Part shown: piece after piece, positions 1 to 7,334 of the stretch | Layout: each line of letters starts with the position of its first letter | Position numbering within the stretch: the stretch's first letter is position 1 | From: Gammaproteobacteria bacterium | GTDB taxonomy: Bacteria; Pseudomonadota; Gammaproteobacteria; Steroidobacterales; GCA-2729495 | Assembly: GCA_030583605.1 (NCBI GenBank) | Contig: CP129466.1 | Location: forward strand, 434,001-498,000 | DNA: 64,000 bases | Direction: 5' to 3' | Position numbers and translations under genes: made by a program | Notes under the pieces: model-generated | What the model was told of the DNA's origin: nothing | Database searches by the model: none | The model's input: only the letters and a program-made list of their open reading frames with translations

Positions 1-853
1 CGATTTCCGCCGAGCGGAGGACCTTTTCGTGCAGCGTCATGGCGAAATGCCGTGCGCTGATGCGGGCGAACTCGCGCTCGTCGAACTGCGGAACGTCGAA
101 GCCGATGGTGAATGCAGCGATACCCGACCCGGCGTGCCGCCTGGCCATGCCGCTGACGGTGGAGCTGTCGAGGCCGCCGCTCAGGAAGCAGCCGGTGTCC
201 GGCAGCCGCGACCTTCGCTCGACCGCCGCCGAGATGGCCTGCACCGTGCGCTCGCCCAGTTCCGGCACGTTTGCGCGTTCACGGCGGAAGTCCGGGTCCC
301 AGTAGCGGCGGATGACGCAGCGCCCGTCCTGCCAGATCAGCACGCTCGCCGGCGGCAGTTTCCGGACGCCCTCGTAGATGCAGCGATCGTTCGGGACCAG
401 CGAGAAGAACAGGTAGTCGTACAGCGCCTGGTGGCAGAGGCGCTTGCCGCCCGGCGCCTGGCTGCTGACCCAGTCGAGGTCGGTGCCGAAACTCAGTCGC
501 TCGCCGTCGACCACGTAATAAAGCGGCTGGATGCCGAAATGGTCGGTCGCGATCAGCAAGCGCCGTGCGCGGGCATCGTGGCAGGCGACCACATACTCTC
601 CGCCGAGATCGGCGAGCGCAGCATCCTGGCCGGCGCCGACCCTGGAGAGCAGGGCAAGCACACCGCCGGATGGGTTGGTACCCGGGTCGCCGCTCGCGTA
701 CGCGTCACCGATGCAGCCACGCCAGCTTTCACCGTCGCGGGCGCTCACGACCGCGCCTTCGGCCGTACACCAGAACCCTGGTGCCGACACCGCCCCCTGC
801 GGCGCCGCCAGGCTCGATGGGTCGACTGCGATCTGCCCCGTCAACCGATCCAT
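1..853 (-). CDS. Asparagine-synthase / amidotransferase-like protein of an exosortase-A locus (partial, C-terminus off the window)
   Basis: I translated the minus strand from an ATG at 853; the frame stays open to base 1, giving about 284 residues of the N-terminal part. The ATP-pyrophosphatase P-loop SGGLDSSTVSG, typical of asparagine synthetase B, lies near residue 225. The N-terminal half resembles the class II glutaminase fold (ATDHFGIQPLYY, FGTDLDW) but starts MDRLTG. The family normally begins MC, with Cys2 as the glutaminase nucleophile. An in-frame TAG at 899-901 rules out a longer start. Ammonia or another amine donor may therefore replace glutamine. Amidotransferases of this family accompany XrtA (type 1) exosortase clusters, and the gene lies just downstream of hydrolases 1 and 2 on the same strand, so a role in making the polysaccharide or sorting-linked metabolite is inferred. 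Confidence 0.82.
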   Translation of the reverse strand, partial: MDRLTGQIAVDPSSLAAPQGAVSAPGFWCTAEGAVVSARDGESWRGCIGDAYASGDPGTNPSGGVLALLSRVGAGQDAALADLGGEYVVACHDARARRLLIATDHFGIQPLYYVVDGERLSFGTDLDWVSSQAPGGKRLCHQALYDYLFFSLVPNDRCIYEGVRKLPPASVLIWQDGRCVIRRYWDPDFRRERANVPELGERTVQAISAAVERRSRLPDTGCFLSGGLDSSTVSGMARRHAGSGIAAFTIGFDVPQFDEREFARISARHFAMTLHEKVLRSAEI

Positions 854-890
854 GGTGCTGCCGTCAGCGGCTGATCCAGATGATTGCTGG

Positions 891-1751
891 TCATCGGGCT
901 ACACCGGTATCGGCGCGCGCCACAACCCGCTCCAGCCAGGCGCGTGTGCACGCGGCGACTTCGTCGCGCCAGGCAGCAGTTGAAAACGTGTGACTGGCCG
1001 CCGGCAACACATGGCGCTCGACCTGTGGCCTGGCGAGCAGGCCGGACCATGGTCCGGTGGCAGAGAGCTGCACGAACTCGGCCGCAGTCAGGTCGTCGCC
1101 GCTCAGGATCAAGAGCACCGGATGGCGAAATGCGCATAGACCCTCCCTCATGCGCGTGACGAAATCCGGCTGTTGCTCTGCGGCCGGCCGGCGTGCGCCG
1201 GCGCGCAGCGTCGCGACCAGGTCTCGCAGCGCGCGCGATGGCGAGAGCGCACCGGACAGGAGTTTGCCCCAGAACTCGCCGCTCATGAGGCGGCCGAAAT
1301 AGTACGTGCGCAGCTGGGTTCGGGCCAGCGTGGCCTGCGAACGCACCCAGGGATTGGCCAGCACCAGGCCGGCGATGCGCGCATCAGTGGGCACGTACAT
1401 GAGCGCTGCCGAGGCCGCATCGCACAAACCCCACAGCACGACGGCACGAAGTCCCGGCAGTTGCACGAACAGGGTGTCCACCGCCGCCCGGATGTCGTCG
1501 GTGATGGCGTCGAAGCCCGGAAACTCGCCGCCGCTGTCGCCCATGCCGCGGCAATCGAACCGCAGCACCGGGAAGCCGCCGGCAGCGAGATGGCGCGCCA
1601 GCAGCACGAACTGGCGGTGACTGCCGACCCGGTATTGCGGGCCGCCGACCACCACGACGACGCCGACCGGGCCGGGCTGTGCCGGGCGGTGCAGGATGCC
1701 CGCCAGCGGAAACCCCTGGCAGTCAAAACGGAGCGGCATCTCGGCTTTCAT
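891..1751 (-). CDS. Exosortase A-associated alpha/beta hydrolase, ortholog 1
   Basis: 286-residue alpha/beta hydrolase. The oxyanion segment VVVVVGGPQYRVGSHRQ (31-47), LRFDCRGMGDSGGE (63-76) and the nucleophile elbow WGLCDAAS are readable. The elbow carries Cys110 where most hydrolases have Ser, and AASHTF near the C-terminus supplies the His. This matches the hydrolase-1 family found beside XrtA exosortases. The ATG at 1751 overlaps the stop of hydrolase 2 in an ATGA, indicating translational coupling. An in-frame upstream extension reaching 2171 would lie inside hydrolase 2 and was discarded. The substrate is unknown; it may act on the acyl chain carried by the ACP encoded two genes upstream. 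Confidence 0.88.
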   Translation of the reverse strand: MKAEMPLRFDCQGFPLAGILHRPAQPGPVGVVVVVGGPQYRVGSHRQFVLLARHLAAGGFPVLRFDCRGMGDSGGEFPGFDAITDDIRAAVDTLFVQLPGLRAVVLWGLCDAASAALMYVPTDARIAGLVLANPWVRSQATLARTQLRTYYFGRLMSGEFWGKLLSGALSPSRALRDLVATLRAGARRPAAEQQPDFVTRMREGLCAFRHPVLLILSGDDLTAAEFVQLSATGPWSGLLARPQVERHVLPAASHTFSTAAWRDEVAACTRAWLERVVARADTGVAR

Positions 1752-2584
1752 GCGGGTTCGTCCAGCCAGCGCAGGGATGCCGCGACGCTGGCGTGGCCGG
1801 TGGTGGTCTCGGTCGTGGCCCAGAAGGGTGGGTCCTGCGCGCGCAGGATCTCGGCTTGCAGACCCGCCTCGACCAGTCGCGCGACCGATTGCACCGCAAC
1901 CGGGCGCACATCGGCTTCTGCGTCGGCGACGATCTCGAGCCAGGCGATCCGCAGCCGGCGGTCGGCCGGCGGCGCCCCGATCCGGGCTGCATCGAGCGCA
2001 GCTGCAAGCTGCGGCGAGAGCGTGTAGCCGGCGGCTTCCACGGCGCTGCCGTCCTGCAGTTGCGCGCGCAGTGCGGCGACACCCTCGCGCTTGCCATCTG
2101 CGGCGGGCGCGAGAAGCCGGGTGCGCAGCAGATCCGTGAGCACCGCCTGGCCGGTTGGCACCGGCTGCCACAGCAGCAGGCGGTGGACCGGCTCACGCGC
2201 CGCCAGCGCGAGCTGCCAGGCGAGCAGCGCGCCGGCCCGCACGCCGAGGAGCGAGACCCGGGTGCAACCCTGGCGCCGCAACCAGTCGCGGCCCTGCTCG
2301 AGATTCGCGAGCCAGTCCTCCCAGCGCGCGTCGGCGAACTCCCCGGCGCTGTCGCCTGTTCCTGCGAGGTCCACGTTGATGACGGCAAGGCCCGCCTGTG
2401 CGGCCTGTTCCATGAGGAGGCGCACAGTACGGCGCGTGCGGTTCATCTCCTCGGCGAACGCCGGACAGACCAGGACGCCGTGGCGGGCCGCTCCGGCGGC
2501 CGGCAGTGCGGCCGAGGCGAACAGGGGCTTGCTGTCGGGGTCGAGGAAGAAAAGTTGCGGGGCGAAACGGCCAGCCGGCGTCAC
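1748..2584 (-). CDS. Exosortase A-associated alpha/beta hydrolase, ortholog 2
   Basis: 278-residue alpha/beta hydrolase-fold protein read from a GTG at 2584 that shares one base with the ACP stop (TAGTG). The fold markers VLVCPAFAEEMNRTRR (38-53) and NVDLAGTGDSAGEF (70-83) are clear. The nucleophile elbow reads LLGVRAGALLA, so Arg116 stands where Ser, Asp or Cys should be, and no conventional triad can be assigned. Hydrolase 2 of XrtA loci always accompanies hydrolase 1 (known of the family). It overlaps both neighbours in the order ACP, hydrolase 2, hydrolase 1, amidotransferase. It may be a non-catalytic or unusual acyl-handling protein. Confidence 0.88.
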   Translation of the reverse strand: MTPAGRFAPQLFFLDPDSKPLFASAALPAAGAARHGVLVCPAFAEEMNRTRRTVRLLMEQAAQAGLAVINVDLAGTGDSAGEFADARWEDWLANLEQGRDWLRRQGCTRVSLLGVRAGALLAWQLALAAREPVHRLLLWQPVPTGQAVLTDLLRTRLLAPAADGKREGVAALRAQLQDGSAVEAAGYTLSPQLAAALDAARIGAPPADRRLRIAWLEIVADAEADVRPVAVQSVARLVEAGLQAEILRAQDPPFWATTETTTGHASVAASLRWLDEPA

Positions 2585-2832
2585 TACTGCGCCACTTTGC
2601 TGCGGACGAATTCCACCAGCGTGCCGAAGGTAGCGAAGGTCTCGGCCGACACTTCGTCGTCCCCGACGACGACTCCGAACTGGTCTTCGAGTGCCGTAAT
2701 GAGGGTGACGACCGCCATGGAGTCGAGTTCCGGCAGCGCGCCGAGCAGTCCGGTGTCCGAGTTGAGCTGGGCAGCCCGGTCACCGAGCTGCAGGGTGTTC
2801 TTGAGGATGGCGCGAACCTGTTGCTCGATCAT
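2584..2832 (-). CDS. Acyl carrier protein of the exosortase-A cluster
   Basis: 82 residues, the usual ACP size. The phosphopantetheine attachment motif is ELDSMAVV with Ser38 (DSM rather than the common DSL). The acidic helical pattern LITALEDQFGVVVGDDEV is typical of ACPs. It is first in a minus-strand operon with the two hydrolases and the amidotransferase. The divergently transcribed acyl-CoA/ACP ligase starts 270 bp away, so the two arms probably load and process an acyl or aminoacyl group on this carrier. The 269-bp divergent gap 2833-3101 probably holds both promoters, but I see no clear -10/-35 pair. Confidence 0.9.
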   Translation of the reverse strand: MIEQQVRAILKNTLQLGDRAAQLNSDTGLLGALPELDSMAVVTLITALEDQFGVVVGDDEVSAETFATFGTLVEFVRSKVAQ

Positions 2833-3101
2833 TGGTCAGTGGCTCCCGGCAGCGGCGCGCGCAAGTCTACTGGCGCGGCTCCGGGAAAACCACGGACGGA
2901 GTCGGCAAAACGGTTCCCGGCGCAGGCGGTGAATTATGCCGCAGTTCGCAGCCGCACGGCCGGCGCCCCGCTTAGAATGTCGGCGCTCGGGAGTCTGCCG
3001 CGACGGCCGTTGCGCCGATTCGACGCCGCGTTGATCTGCTCTTCCCGTCGGCAGCCGGCCGCGAGGCCGTCAACGGGAAATCCGGGCCGGGAACCTTTTT
3101 T

Positions 3102-4694
3102 GTGACTGCACTGCTTCACGAACTGATCCTCGCTTCCGCCGGCAGGCACGCAGAGCGGCCCGCGCTGCGTGACGGTGCGCGCGAGCTGAACTATGCGGCA
3201 CTCGCCGAGGCCGTGACGCGGACCGCCGCCGGGCTCGGCGCGGCCGGACTCGCCCGTCACGGGCGTGTCGCGGTGTTCCTGCCGAAAACGATCGAGACGG
3301 TGGTGTCGTTCTTCGCAACCACCATGGCCGGCGGGATCTTCGTGCCCGTGAATCCGCTGCTCAAGGCGAAACAGGTCGGGCATATCCTGCGCGACTGTGG
3401 CGCAACGCTGCTGGTCACCTCCGCGGACCGGGCGGCACTGCTCCACGAGGAACTCGCCACCTGCCCGGAGCTGAAACACATCATCACCGTCGACGAGCCG
3501 CGCGACGGTGCGCCGCTGGCGCGCCATCGGCTCGCATGGACCGCACTGCAGGACGAGGGCAGTGGATTACATCGGGCGGGCGGTATCGACGAAGACGTCG
3601 CGTCCATCTTCTACACCTCCGGCAGCACCGGCCAGCCGAAGGGTGTCGTGCTCAGCCATCGCAACATGGTCACCGGCGCCCGCAGTGTCGCCAGCTATCT
3701 CGGCAACACGCCGGACGACAGCCTGCTCGCTGTCCTCCCGCTCAGTTTCGATTATGGATTCAGCCAGCTATCGACCGCCTTTCACACGGGCGCGCGCGCG
3801 ATTCTGCTGAATTACCTGCTGCCGAACGATGTGCTGCGCGCCGCTGCGCGCGAGCGCGTCACGGGACTGGCCGGCGTGCCGCCGTTGTGGATCCAGCTTG
3901 CCGCCCTCGAGTGGCCGGAGATGGTCACCCGCCACCTGCGCTACATCACCAATTCCGGCGGCAAGATGCCCGAAGCGACGCTGCGCCGCCTGCGCCAGAA
4001 GATCCCGGCGACCAGGGTGTTCCTGATGTACGGCCTCACCGAGGCGTTCCGCTCCACCTACCTGCCGCCGGAACTCGTCGACGAGCGCCCGACCTCGATC
4101 GGCAAGGCGATCCCGTTTGCGGAGATCCTGGTGGTGCGACCGGACGGCACGGAATGCGGTGCCGACGAGCCGGGCGAACTGGTGCACCGCGGCGCGCTCG
4201 TCGCAAAAGGCTACTGGGGTGACGAGGAGCGCACACGCGAGCGCTTCCGTCCCGCGCCCGGGCAACTGTCCGGCGTGCCGTTGCGCGAGATCGCCGTGTG
4301 GTCCGGCGACGTCGTGCGTCGTGATGCAGACGGCTTCCTCTATTTCGTCGGCCGCAACGACGAGCTCATCAAGACCTCGGGTTACCGGGTGAGTCCCACT
4401 GAGGTCGAGGAGGCGCTGTACGCGACCCATCTCGTCTCGGCGGCGGTCGTATTCGGCGTCACGCATCCGCTGCTCGGGCAGAGCATCGCCACCGTGGTCG
4501 AGCCTGTCGCTGGCGCTGCGGCCGACACGGAGAAGCTGCTCGACGCCTGTCGTGCGAACCTGCCTCCCTTCATGGTGCCTGCCACCGTGACCTGGGAGCA
4601 GGATCTGCCGCGCAATCCCAACGGCAAGCTCGATCGCAGCGGCATCGTCGCGAGATTCCGTCCCGCGCTGGAAGCGCAGGCCGATGCGCCCTGA
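3102..4694 (+). CDS. Acyl-CoA ligase (AMP-forming), exosortase A system-associated
   Basis: 530-residue ANL-superfamily adenylating enzyme with a GTG start. Motif A3 YTSGSTGQPKG lies at 171-181, the A5 motif YGLTE near 312, SGDVVRRDADGFLYFVGR and DELIKTSGYRVSPTEVE are the A7-A8 core and hinge, and PNGKLDR near the C-terminus holds the catalytic Lys. The enzyme would activate a carboxylate with ATP and pass it to CoA or to the neighbouring ACP. The family is a marker of XrtA (type 1) exosortase loci. Its stop overlaps the start of the decarboxylase by 11 bp, so the two are co-translated. Confidence 0.93.
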   Translation: MTALLHELILASAGRHAERPALRDGARELNYAALAEAVTRTAAGLGAAGLARHGRVAVFLPKTIETVVSFFATTMAGGIFVPVNPLLKAKQVGHILRDCGATLLVTSADRAALLHEELATCPELKHIITVDEPRDGAPLARHRLAWTALQDEGSGLHRAGGIDEDVASIFYTSGSTGQPKGVVLSHRNMVTGARSVASYLGNTPDDSLLAVLPLSFDYGFSQLSTAFHTGARAILLNYLLPNDVLRAAARERVTGLAGVPPLWIQLAALEWPEMVTRHLRYITNSGGKMPEATLRRLRQKIPATRVFLMYGLTEAFRSTYLPPELVDERPTSIGKAIPFAEILVVRPDGTECGADEPGELVHRGALVAKGYWGDEERTRERFRPAPGQLSGVPLREIAVWSGDVVRRDADGFLYFVGRNDELIKTSGYRVSPTEVEEALYATHLVSAAVVFGVTHPLLGQSIATVVEPVAGAAADTEKLLDACRANLPPFMVPATVTWEQDLPRNPNGKLDRSGIVARFRPALEAQADAP

Positions 4695-5922
4695 ACAGCC
4701 GCTCCGGCATGCGGCGCTGGAACATCTGCGCAGTCACGACGGCAGCCTGCTCATCGGCGAGCTCACCGTCGGGGAGGTCTGCGAACGGGCCGGCCGTACC
4801 CCGGTGTATGCCTACGATCGTCGCGCCATCGCCGAGCGTGTGGTGGCGTTGCGCCGCAGCCTGCCGGCCGAACTGCACCTGCACTACGCCATAAAGGCCA
4901 ACCCGAATACGGAGGTGGTGCGGCACCTGGGTGGACTGGTGGATGGCTTCGACGTCGCTTCCGCCGGCGAGCTCTCGGTGGCGCTCGCCAGCGGCATGGC
5001 GCCCGGGCTCATCAGTTTTGCCGGTCCGGGCAAGCGCGTCGAAGAACTCGAGGCCGCGGTGGCCGCCGGCATCACGGTGCACGTCGAGTCCGAGCGCGAG
5101 CTGCGCGAACTCGCGCGTGTCGGTGCCCGGCAGCAACGGCGCCCCGCGATCGCGTTGCGGGTGAATCCTGACTTCGAACTCAAGTCCGCCGGCATGAAGA
5201 TGGGCGGTGGCGCAGCGCAGTTCGGCATCGACGCCGAGCGCGTGCCCGCAGTCCTCGGCGGGATCGATACCGCCGTATTCGATTTCCGCGGCTTTCACAT
5301 CTTCGCCGGTTCGCAGAACCTGAGTGCCGCTGCAATCATCGAGGCGCAGAACCTCACCGTGGCGCTCGCCGAGCGGCTGGCTCGCGACGCGCCGGCGCCG
5401 GTCCGCGAACTGAACATCGGCGGCGGTTTCGGCATCCCCTACTTTCCCGGCGAGCAGCCCCTCGACATCGCCCCGATCGGCGCCAACCTGCAGCGCCTGG
5501 TGGAGCGCTGTGGCAGCGTGTTGCCGCAGGCGCGGCTGATCATCGAGCTCGGCCGTTACCTCGTTGGCGAGGCGGGTTACTTCATCTGCCGGGTGCTCGA
5601 CCGCAAGGAGTCCCGCGGCCGCGTGTTCCTGGTTACCGACGGGGGCCTGCACCACCACCTCGCAGCGAGCGGTAATTTCGGCCAGGTGATCCGCAAGAAC
5701 TACCCGGTGGTGATCGGCAACCGCATCGGCGCGACCGACACCGAGACTGCCTCGGTGGTCGGTCCGCTGTGCACGCCGCTCGATGTGCTCGGGGCTGGCA
5801 TGAAACTGGCGAAGGCGCAGCCCGGCGACCTGGTCGTGGTGCTGCAATCCGGCGCCTATGGGTACACAGCGAGTCCGCGGAGTTTTCTGAGCCACCCGGA
5901 ACCGGCGGAGTTGCTGGTCTAG
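4684..5922 (+). CDS. Pyridoxal-dependent decarboxylase, exosortase A system-associated
   Basis: 412 residues, fold type III PLP enzyme related to diaminopimelate and ornithine decarboxylases. HYAIKANPN contains the Schiff-base Lys71, NIGGGFGIPYFPGE is the phosphate-binding glycine loop, and VVGPLCTPLDVL with the C-terminal GAYGYTASPRSFLSHP completes the active site seen in LysA-type enzymes. It most likely decarboxylates an amino acid to an amine used with the ligase/ACP pair. The ATG at 4684 lies inside the 3' end of the ligase. It is not lysA itself: the genetic context is the exosortase cluster, and LptM, which often neighbours lysA, is 50 kb away. Confidence 0.92.
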   Translation: MRPEQPLRHAALEHLRSHDGSLLIGELTVGEVCERAGRTPVYAYDRRAIAERVVALRRSLPAELHLHYAIKANPNTEVVRHLGGLVDGFDVASAGELSVALASGMAPGLISFAGPGKRVEELEAAVAAGITVHVESERELRELARVGARQQRRPAIALRVNPDFELKSAGMKMGGGAAQFGIDAERVPAVLGGIDTAVFDFRGFHIFAGSQNLSAAAIIEAQNLTVALAERLARDAPAPVRELNIGGGFGIPYFPGEQPLDIAPIGANLQRLVERCGSVLPQARLIIELGRYLVGEAGYFICRVLDRKESRGRVFLVTDGGLHHHLAASGNFGQVIRKNYPVVIGNRIGATDTETASVVGPLCTPLDVLGAGMKLAKAQPGDLVVVLQSGAYGYTASPRSFLSHPEPAELLV

Positions 5923-5981
5923 CGTGTCGAACGGACGAATCGTCGCGGACGATTGCGCGCAGGCGATTGGCGGCGGAACGC

Positions 5982-5987
5982 TATAAT
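5982..5987 (+). promoter_or_regulatory. Sigma70 -10 element before the TPR gene
   Basis: A perfect TATAAT lies 24 bp before the start codon of the TPR gene, followed by a good AAGGAG ribosome site. No good -35 hexamer occurs at 16-18 bp, so the promoter may need an activator or may be fortuitous. Confidence 0.45.
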
Positions 5988-6010
5988 CCCGGCCTCGTGG
6001 AAGGAGTCTG

Positions 6011-6706
6011 ATGACGCAGTTCGTGAGTCTGCCGGCCCGCCGGCGCCATCTGGCGATATGCGCAAGCGCGATCGTGCTGCAGCTTGCCGCCGTCGACCTT
6101 TGTCTGGCGCAATCGGCGACGGGCAGCGCCGCTGCGTTACAACCCTGTGGCGATGTATTTGCCGCACCGGCCGGACCGTGGGATTACAACGATCCCCAGT
6201 ATCAGAGCAACATCCGGCTTATGGAAACCGCCCATTTCACACCCAGGGTGCAGGCACTCGAGCGCGGCGAGAGCAGCGTCGAGATTCTCGATGATCTGTC
6301 GTTCGTCCTGCGATATGTCCCCAATCACTATCCGGTCCTGAACACCATCGCGCGCTACGAAGTTGAGAAAGGCGGCATTCCGCCGTTCTCGGAGCGGTGG
6401 CTGACCGCCGACTGCTGGTTCCAGCGTGCCCTGCAGTTCCGTCCCGATGATGGTCGTGTGTGGCTGATCTACGCGAACCTGCGAGCGCGGAAGAACCAGT
6501 ACGATGCTGCACTGGAAGCCTACGAAAAAGCGCGAGTGCTGCTGCGTGATAACCCGGAGGTCCACTACAACATGGGCCTGCTCTACCTGAAGATGGCCGA
6601 CTACGAGAAGGCGCGCTCCCACGCCGAGTTGGCCTATGCCGGGAATTACCCGCTGCAGGGTCTGCGCCGCAAACTGGCTGAGAAAGGCTACTCGCTGAAG
6701 AACTGA
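6011..6706 (+). CDS. Secreted tetratricopeptide-repeat protein
   Basis: 231 residues, ATG preceded by AAGGAG. An arginine-rich start and hydrophobic stretch (LAICASAIVLQLAAVDLCLA, 15-34) form a signal peptide. Two to three TPR units follow (about 125-215), including AALEAYEKARVLLRDNPEVH and MGLLYLKMADYEKARSHAEL. The mature protein begins with a short region carrying PCGDVFAAPAGPWDYNDP, which I do not recognise as a named domain. It sits immediately after the exosortase-cluster decarboxylase (88 bp gap) on the same strand, but has its own -10 box. A periplasmic scaffold for polysaccharide export or PEP-CTERM sorting is the likeliest role (inference). Confidence 0.8.
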   Translation: MTQFVSLPARRRHLAICASAIVLQLAAVDLCLAQSATGSAAALQPCGDVFAAPAGPWDYNDPQYQSNIRLMETAHFTPRVQALERGESSVEILDDLSFVLRYVPNHYPVLNTIARYEVEKGGIPPFSERWLTADCWFQRALQFRPDDGRVWLIYANLRARKNQYDAALEAYEKARVLLRDNPEVHYNMGLLYLKMADYEKARSHAELAYAGNYPLQGLRRKLAEKGYSLKN

Positions 6707-7124
6707 TCCGCGTGGCGCGGCGCTGGCGCGCGCTGCGCATCAGGCCGTGCCCGCGCACCGCAGAACCCGCGGGGAATTTACAGAATCACGCCATCGTGCC
6801 GGCAGGCGCCAGCCTGTCTCGTTGCGGCAGGTTGTCGGCGTAACCGCCTGTCTGCGACGGAGAATGACTTTCTACGCGCTTCGCTGATAGCGCGGATGAC
6901 TCGTCGCAGCGTTGGTTTTTGCGACTTCCGATGGTAGGTTCGCCACGCTTTTGTGAAGTCCGGTCCCGCGTGGATCGGCGACGCAGCGCTCTCGGTCCGA
7001 TGTGGAGCAGAGACTCAGACGCTGCCGATCAGGCCGGCGCACGCCGGGCGCAGGTGGCTTCCTCAACCTGCGAACTGTGTCACATCTGCCGCAAATTCAA
7101 TACGGCACATTGTCGCAAGTTCTG
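6707..7124 (+). other. Intergenic stretch upstream of the riboswitch
   Basis: No gene is supported here. Short open frames on both strands have no ribosome site and no recognisable product. The stretch presumably contains the promoter for the riboswitch transcript near 7070-7115, but no -35/-10 pair stands out. Confidence 0.5.
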
Positions 7125-7203
7125 ACAAGGGCATACCCGTCGTGAGGCGGGGACGCAAAGCTTCCGGTCCAGAGGTTGGCTCTAGGACAGCGGGGTTGCC
7201 AGA
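7125..7203 (+). ncRNA. Cyclic-di-GMP-I (GEMM) riboswitch
   Basis: The core matches class I c-di-GMP aptamers. P1 is formed by GGCATACC (7130-7137) with GGTTGCC (7194-7200), leaving a bulged T. The P2 hairpin CCGTC-GTGA-GGCGG has a GNRA tetraloop (about 7137-7150). The invariant joining sequence GGGACGCAAAGC follows (about 7150-7161). P3 is made by GGTCC/AGAG pairing with CTCT/GGAC. The segment ACAAGGGCA keeps G where cGAMP-selective variants are reported to have A. It lies about 130 bp before the start codon of the large secreted protein, on the same strand, so it should make that gene respond to c-di-GMP. No clear terminator hairpin is visible downstream, so control may be at translation or by a weaker expression platform. 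Confidence 0.9.
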
Positions 7204-7334
7204 TCCAGGCGGAGCTGCAAGCGGAGGCAGCCCGACCCTGGCGCAAATTCCCCACGTCGCGGCCTCCTGTGACCGGTCCGGTGCAACCCTCCTGTGTGCG
7301 GATGGTGTTGCGGTAGACGCGATTGGGAGTAGTT

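Noticed and set aside
4684..5922. Calling the PLP decarboxylase lysA
   Set aside because: It is translationally coupled to an exosortase-type acyl ligase and matches that associated family better.
7125..7203. cGAMP-specific variant of the riboswitch
   Set aside because: The discriminating purine position appears to be G, as in c-di-GMP aptamers, though I could only align by eye.
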